In this document: one piece after another, positions 31,601-35,250 of the stretch
How the letters are laid out: each line of letters opens with the position of its first letter
Position numbering within the stretch: position 1 is the stretch's first letter
NCBI GenBank assembly: GCA_025526915.1
Contig: JAHLKH010000235.1
Location: 1 to 35,250 of the forward strand
Length of the DNA stretch: 35,250 bases
Origin: Entophlyctis helioformis
Taxonomy: Eukaryota > Chytridiomycota > Chytridiomycetes > Chytridiales > Chytriomycetaceae
Direction of reading: 5' to 3'
The notes under the pieces: generated by a model
What the model saw: the letters and a program-made list of their open reading frames with translations, nothing else
What the model was told of the DNA's origin: nothing
Database searches by the model: none
Program-made: the position numbers and the translations under genes

Positions 31601-32674
31601 ATGGGCCTGTCTCGCACACCCACCCCTGGCGCCGGCCCTGCCAGCGCTGCGGCCGACGCCGACCCGGACGCCAACAGTGCCTTGTTTGTCTCGCCAGGCA
31701 CCTCATTCGCCGACGAGCCGTCACACCTCCTGCATGGGTTTACGGGTAACTCTACCATCTGGGCTGATAGCCACACGCGTGATTCTGGGCTTGGCTCCAT
31801 GGCCAGCGGCATGTCTGCATCCCGCCTCCCTCAGGCTGGCTCTCACGGCCGCCAGGGTGCTCCATCGGGCAATGCAACCTCTGCAGTGGCCTCCAGCACG
31901 CCCGCGTTTCGCCACTCCTCTGCCGCGCCTCGGGGCGGCGGAGGTGCTCTGTTGGGCGGCGCGGGCGGCTCGCATGCCTTTCCCGTCCACTCTGTTGGCG
32001 CCGCGTCCGCTTCTGTGCACCAGCTGCAGGATTCGGCCAGCGAGGACGTCCGGATCACACTGGATGACCACGCCGCATCGCTGTCTGCGGTTCTGGCCTC
32101 CATCGAGGACCTGCAGACCCGTCTGCATGACACCCACGAGCTGCTAGTCCAGCAGGCGGACTCTTTCACCACGTCTGCCGCGTCCAATGAGGAGCGTCTG
32201 GCCGCTCTGTTCAACTCGGTGTCAGCCAACACGGCAGCCGTGCGAAACTTGCAGACGCAGGCCACCAAGACCGTGGAATCGATGATCGCCCTTAGCAAGC
32301 AAGTTGCCTTGGCCCAGCAGTCTGCGGACAAGGCTGTCGCTGCCACGGCTGCCTTGCAGGCGTCGCGTTCGGCCCTCGCGATTGGGTCCTCGGTGGACGC
32401 ACGCCTGCCAGCAGCCGCGGATGCCCGTGCACCAAACCTCGCCAAGGTTTTCACAGACTGCTTGGGTGCCAAGCAGGTACCATTCAGCGGATTTGTGATG
32501 ACCAAAGGCCCGGCTCCCTCAGTCGACTGGAACGCCACTCACAAGAACCTCAAGCCATTTGTCATTGCAGTCGGCGGAGCATACAAGGAAGCCTGCACCA
32601 CTGCCGGCGTCGACGCGATCCCATTAGGCGCCATCTTCTCGTTACTGCTGCCTTATTTCTCTGGCCGTGTTGAA
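31601..32674 (+). pseudogene. Gag-like coiled-coil ORF, cut by the copia insertion
   Basis: From ATG 31601 the frame is open to 32698. The last eight codons lie in the copia LTR, which begins at 32675, so the native ORF is truncated after ...YFSGRVE. The N-terminus is Ser/Ala/Gly-rich and disordered. Residues ~150-265 form a predicted coiled coil (heptad-like Leu/Ala with LASIEDLQTRLHDTHELLVQ). A globular segment follows (NLAKVFTDCLG, PFVIAVGGAYKEA). No CCHC knuckle or enzyme motif is present in the remaining part. This organisation and its position fit the gag/ORF1 of a retroelement, but I cannot name the family. It could also be a host protein disrupted by copia. Confidence 0.5.
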
Positions 32675-32794
32675 TGTTGCCGTTGGTTCTGCGACTGACT
32701 TGCGAGACAGTATTTTCTTGTTGTATTAAAACAAATTTCCAATCCAAATTCCACTTTCACCATCCACTGCAACAACCAATCTGCCCCCGCAACA
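32675..32794 (-). mobile_element. 120-bp LTR of the copia element
   Basis: It begins TGTTGC and ends GCAACA, a perfect 6-bp inverted terminus. On the minus strand a polypurine tract (CTGAAGGGGAG, 32805-32795) immediately precedes TGTTGCGGGGGC, marking this as the 3' LTR. The predicted 5-bp target duplicate on this side is TTGAA (32670-32674). The partner LTR should lie beyond the window's right edge. Confidence 0.85.
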
Positions 32795-32820
32795 CTCCCC
32801 TTCAGATGCCGTTGTTGCCT

Positions 32821-35250
32821 CTAGTTCAGCACCATCCCCAGACTTCCAGCGTGCTGATTGAATGTATCCTTCGCCAACGGCTTCGTCATGATGTCTGCGA
32901 CATTGTCCTCGGTCGCCACGTGTACCACCTTTGCCACACCCGACTTGACCACCTCACGCACGTACAGATTTCGGATGTCGATGTGTTTGGACGACTTCAG
33001 CCGGAGCATTCCCTTTGTGTTGGTCACGCAGCTGGAGTTGTCGTTGCGCAGTATCGTCGGGCCATCCTGCTTGAAGCCCAGCCATTCCAGCATGCGCCGC
33101 AACCACACCAGCTCCCTACACGCATCCGACACGGCCACCGTCTCTGCTTCGTATGTGGACAGTGACACGCACTTCTGCTTGGCGCTCTTCCAGCTCACAC
33201 AGCTCCGACCCACATAGAATGTCCATCCAGACGTCGACTTGCGATCCGCCAGGTCTCCAGCGAAATCCGCGTCGGCAAACCCAGACAGCTCGATCGAGTC
33301 TCCGCTGAAGACAAAGAAGGCGTCCTTGACGCCCTTCAGGTACCGGAGGATTCGCTTGATGTGCGTCCAGAGATGCTCCGTAGGCTCCGACACATGCCGC
33401 GATACAATTCCAACCGCGGCTGAGATCTCTGGGTGCGTGGTCCTGGCCAGATGTGACAGCATGCCAATCACCTCGCGTACCGGCTGCGACGTCTTGGGCC
33501 CACCAAACTCCAGAGTAGACGTCGGCATCGGCGTACCAACAGGCTTGCAGTCCTGCATACCCACGCGAGCCAGCATCTTCTCGATGGCCTTGGTGTTGGA
33601 GACATGGTAGTTGCCCGTGGCCTCGTCGCGATCGATCTTCATGCCCAGGAACGACTGGGCCTCGCCGAGATCCTTCATGGCAAACCGCGACTCGAGACCT
33701 TCCTTGAGCTGAGCAAACATCTTGTTGTTGGCCGTCAGTACCAGGAGATCATCGACGTACAAGACCATGATCACGAACGCCTTGTCCTGGCGCTTGATGT
33801 AGCAGCATGCGTCCACCATGTCGCTGCAGGCGTATCCCATCTCGTCCATGGCGGTGGTGAAACTTCTCGTTCCAGGCAAGTGGCGCTTGGCGGAGACCGT
33901 ACAGACTCTTGATCAACCGCCACACGCGACCCGTGCCGTCGTTGAAGCCCATCGGCTGCTGAGTGTAGACCTCCTCCTTGAGATCGCCATGCAGGAACGC
34001 AGTCTTGACGTCAAACTGTCGCAACCGCAGACCGAGGATTGCCGCGAGGGCCAGCACAACGCGCACCGTCGTGTAGCTCGTCACCGGCGCAGCAGCCTCT
34101 ACATCGTCTTCCTGCTGGTCGCCGCGAGCAACCAGGCGAGCCTTGAGACGTCCATCGGCCTTCTCCGTGAAGATCCACATGAGATCGATGACCGGCGTAC
34201 CATCTGTTGGGCGATCCACCAGCATGAACACGCCGTTCTCCACGATCGAGTCCCACTCTTCCTGAACAGGGCCGCCCCAGCGTTTGCGACTCTCGGCAGT
34301 GCCCATGGCATCCTGCCAGTAGACACGTCCATTGGTCACCACGAGCGCCTTGGCATCCACCCAGTAGAGCAGACCGTCCTCATCCTGCCGCAGCACCCTG
34401 CGCGTCATCTCCGTCTTGCCCATGAGCTGCAGCGTCAGTGCCGTGGGTGCGTTTTGCGGCGGCCGTCTGCTGCCTGCTGCTCTCGCGGCTGGCGTTGGTG
34501 GTGCAGTGTCGGCTTCCCAGTTTGTCCGACGGCTGACTTGTCGGAAGTTGTTGGTGTATGTCAGCCGATCTGGAGCATTCGCGGCGATTCGGTCACGGAG
34601 TCGCTCTGCAAAGCCATCTGGGTTCTTCGCTGCCTCTCCAGCCAGAAACCCCTCAGCAGCCTCGTCTCTTGCAACCAGCCTGCCGAAGAATTCGCGGAGA
34701 TGGGGGCTGTTGCCCACAGCCTGCTGTTCCGGCATGGCCGGTGTGACGTCCATTTGCTGCTGGGGCTGATGCTCGGCGATGTGGTGCGGTGGTGGCGGTG
34801 TCACGTTTCCAGGTCGCTGCTCCCCTTGGTGCTGCTCCCCTTGGTGCTGCTCCCCTTGGTGCGGCTCCCCTTGGTGCGGCTCCCCTTGGTGCTGCTCCCC
34901 TTGTGGCGGCACTGCGGCACCAGGCCCGGCCAGCTGGTAGCCACCAGCCAGGCGATCCCCACCATCGTCGTCATCCCATCGTCGTCGTCATCCCCATCAT
35001 CGTCGTCGCCCTCCAGATCATCATCGCCCTCCAGATCATCGTCGCCTCCAGATCATCTCATCGTCATCCGCCACCGCCTCTGCCTCCAGTTCCGCCTCCA
35101 GGGCAGCGCGCTCCTCGTCGTCCGCAATCCAGAAGTCATCCTGAGCAGCGGCGGCAATCTCCCCTTGCGCGCGCACAGGAGGCCGGGACCAGTAGGCGCA
35201 TCCTTTGTCTTCGGCGGCAAACGGCGTGGTGAGCGACTCGTCAAACCGCA
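32821..35250 (-). pseudogene. Ty1/copia pol: reverse transcriptase and RNase H, frameshifted, runs off the window
   Basis: Minus-strand pol with TAG at 32823-32821. Reverse transcriptase motifs: DVKTAFLHGDLKEEVY, SLYGLRQAPLAWNEKF and VLYVDDLLVL (catalytic YVDD). RNase H follows with FADADFAGDLADRKSTSGW and SKHIDIRNLYVREVV. Around 33860-33880 the frame changes by one base between WNEKFH and the downstream TAMDEMGYACSD-type reading, so pol is broken there unless the base is an error. Toward the window end, 34800-34910 encodes a tandem QGEPH/QGEQH repeat. Beyond it another frame (~35050-35250) reads RFDESLTTPFAAEDKGCAYW, typical of the segment after copia integrase, separated by a repetitive GATCATC tract. 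Gag, protease and integrase are outside the window. Confidence 0.9.
34815..34905 (-). repeat. 15-bp tandem repeat in the copia linker (CCCCTTGGTGCTGCT)
   Basis: About six units of CCCCTTGGTGCKGCT encoding Gln-Gly-Glu-(Gln/Pro)-His. It is in frame with the downstream RT ORF. Confidence 0.9.

Noticed and set aside
29436..32794. Gypsy pol and gag-like ORF as one element
   Set aside because: They are on opposite strands and separated by the minisatellite and 48-bp repeats, and neither shares an LTR with the other in the window.

Overview
The window looks like nuclear DNA of an early-diverging, probably zoosporic (chytrid-like) fungus. The support is a GC-rich genome with short GT-AG introns (about 50-120 nt, a few GC-AG), a fungal Rim15-type kinase with PAS and receiver domains, a Fanzor gene, and fungal-style copia and gypsy retrotransposons. 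The lineage is an inference; nothing in the window fixes the species.

Host genes fill two blocks. Block 1 (1-3200) has an M17 leucyl-aminopeptidase-like gene (+) and a small secreted, probably GPI-anchored protein (-). Block 2 (8773-23532) has phosphoserine aminotransferase (+), a very large Rim15-like kinase (+), splicing factor SF3A2/Prp11 (+) and a membrane-anchored FKBP-type prolyl isomerase (-). The FKBP gene has two GC-AG introns, an 11-nt microexon and a promoter with six CCAAT boxes.

Accessory DNA, visibly poorer in GC, fills the rest. At 3200-8514 a poorly resolved coding-like stretch is followed by an eight-exon Fanzor gene (eukaryotic TnpB homologue, RNA-guided nuclease family). 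At 23740-29216 another unresolved stretch is followed by a twelve-exon gene of 977 codons, whose N-terminal half carries all the acidic motifs of a FEN/XPG-type flap nuclease. Both nuclease genes contain a copy of one near-identical ~260-bp insertion. It has TGTA...TACA ends, is flanked by short target-site duplications, adds a multiple of three bases and is open in one frame. A third terminus of what looks like the same family sits in the gypsy relic.

The right end (29171-35250) is a nest of retroelements. It holds a 5'-truncated gypsy integrase with its 3' LTR (-), a coiled-coil gag-like ORF (+), and a copia element (-) whose 120-bp LTR interrupts that ORF. Three reading frames (aminopeptidase start, Rim15 start, copia pol) need a single-base shift, so small assembly indels or recent decay should be kept in mind.
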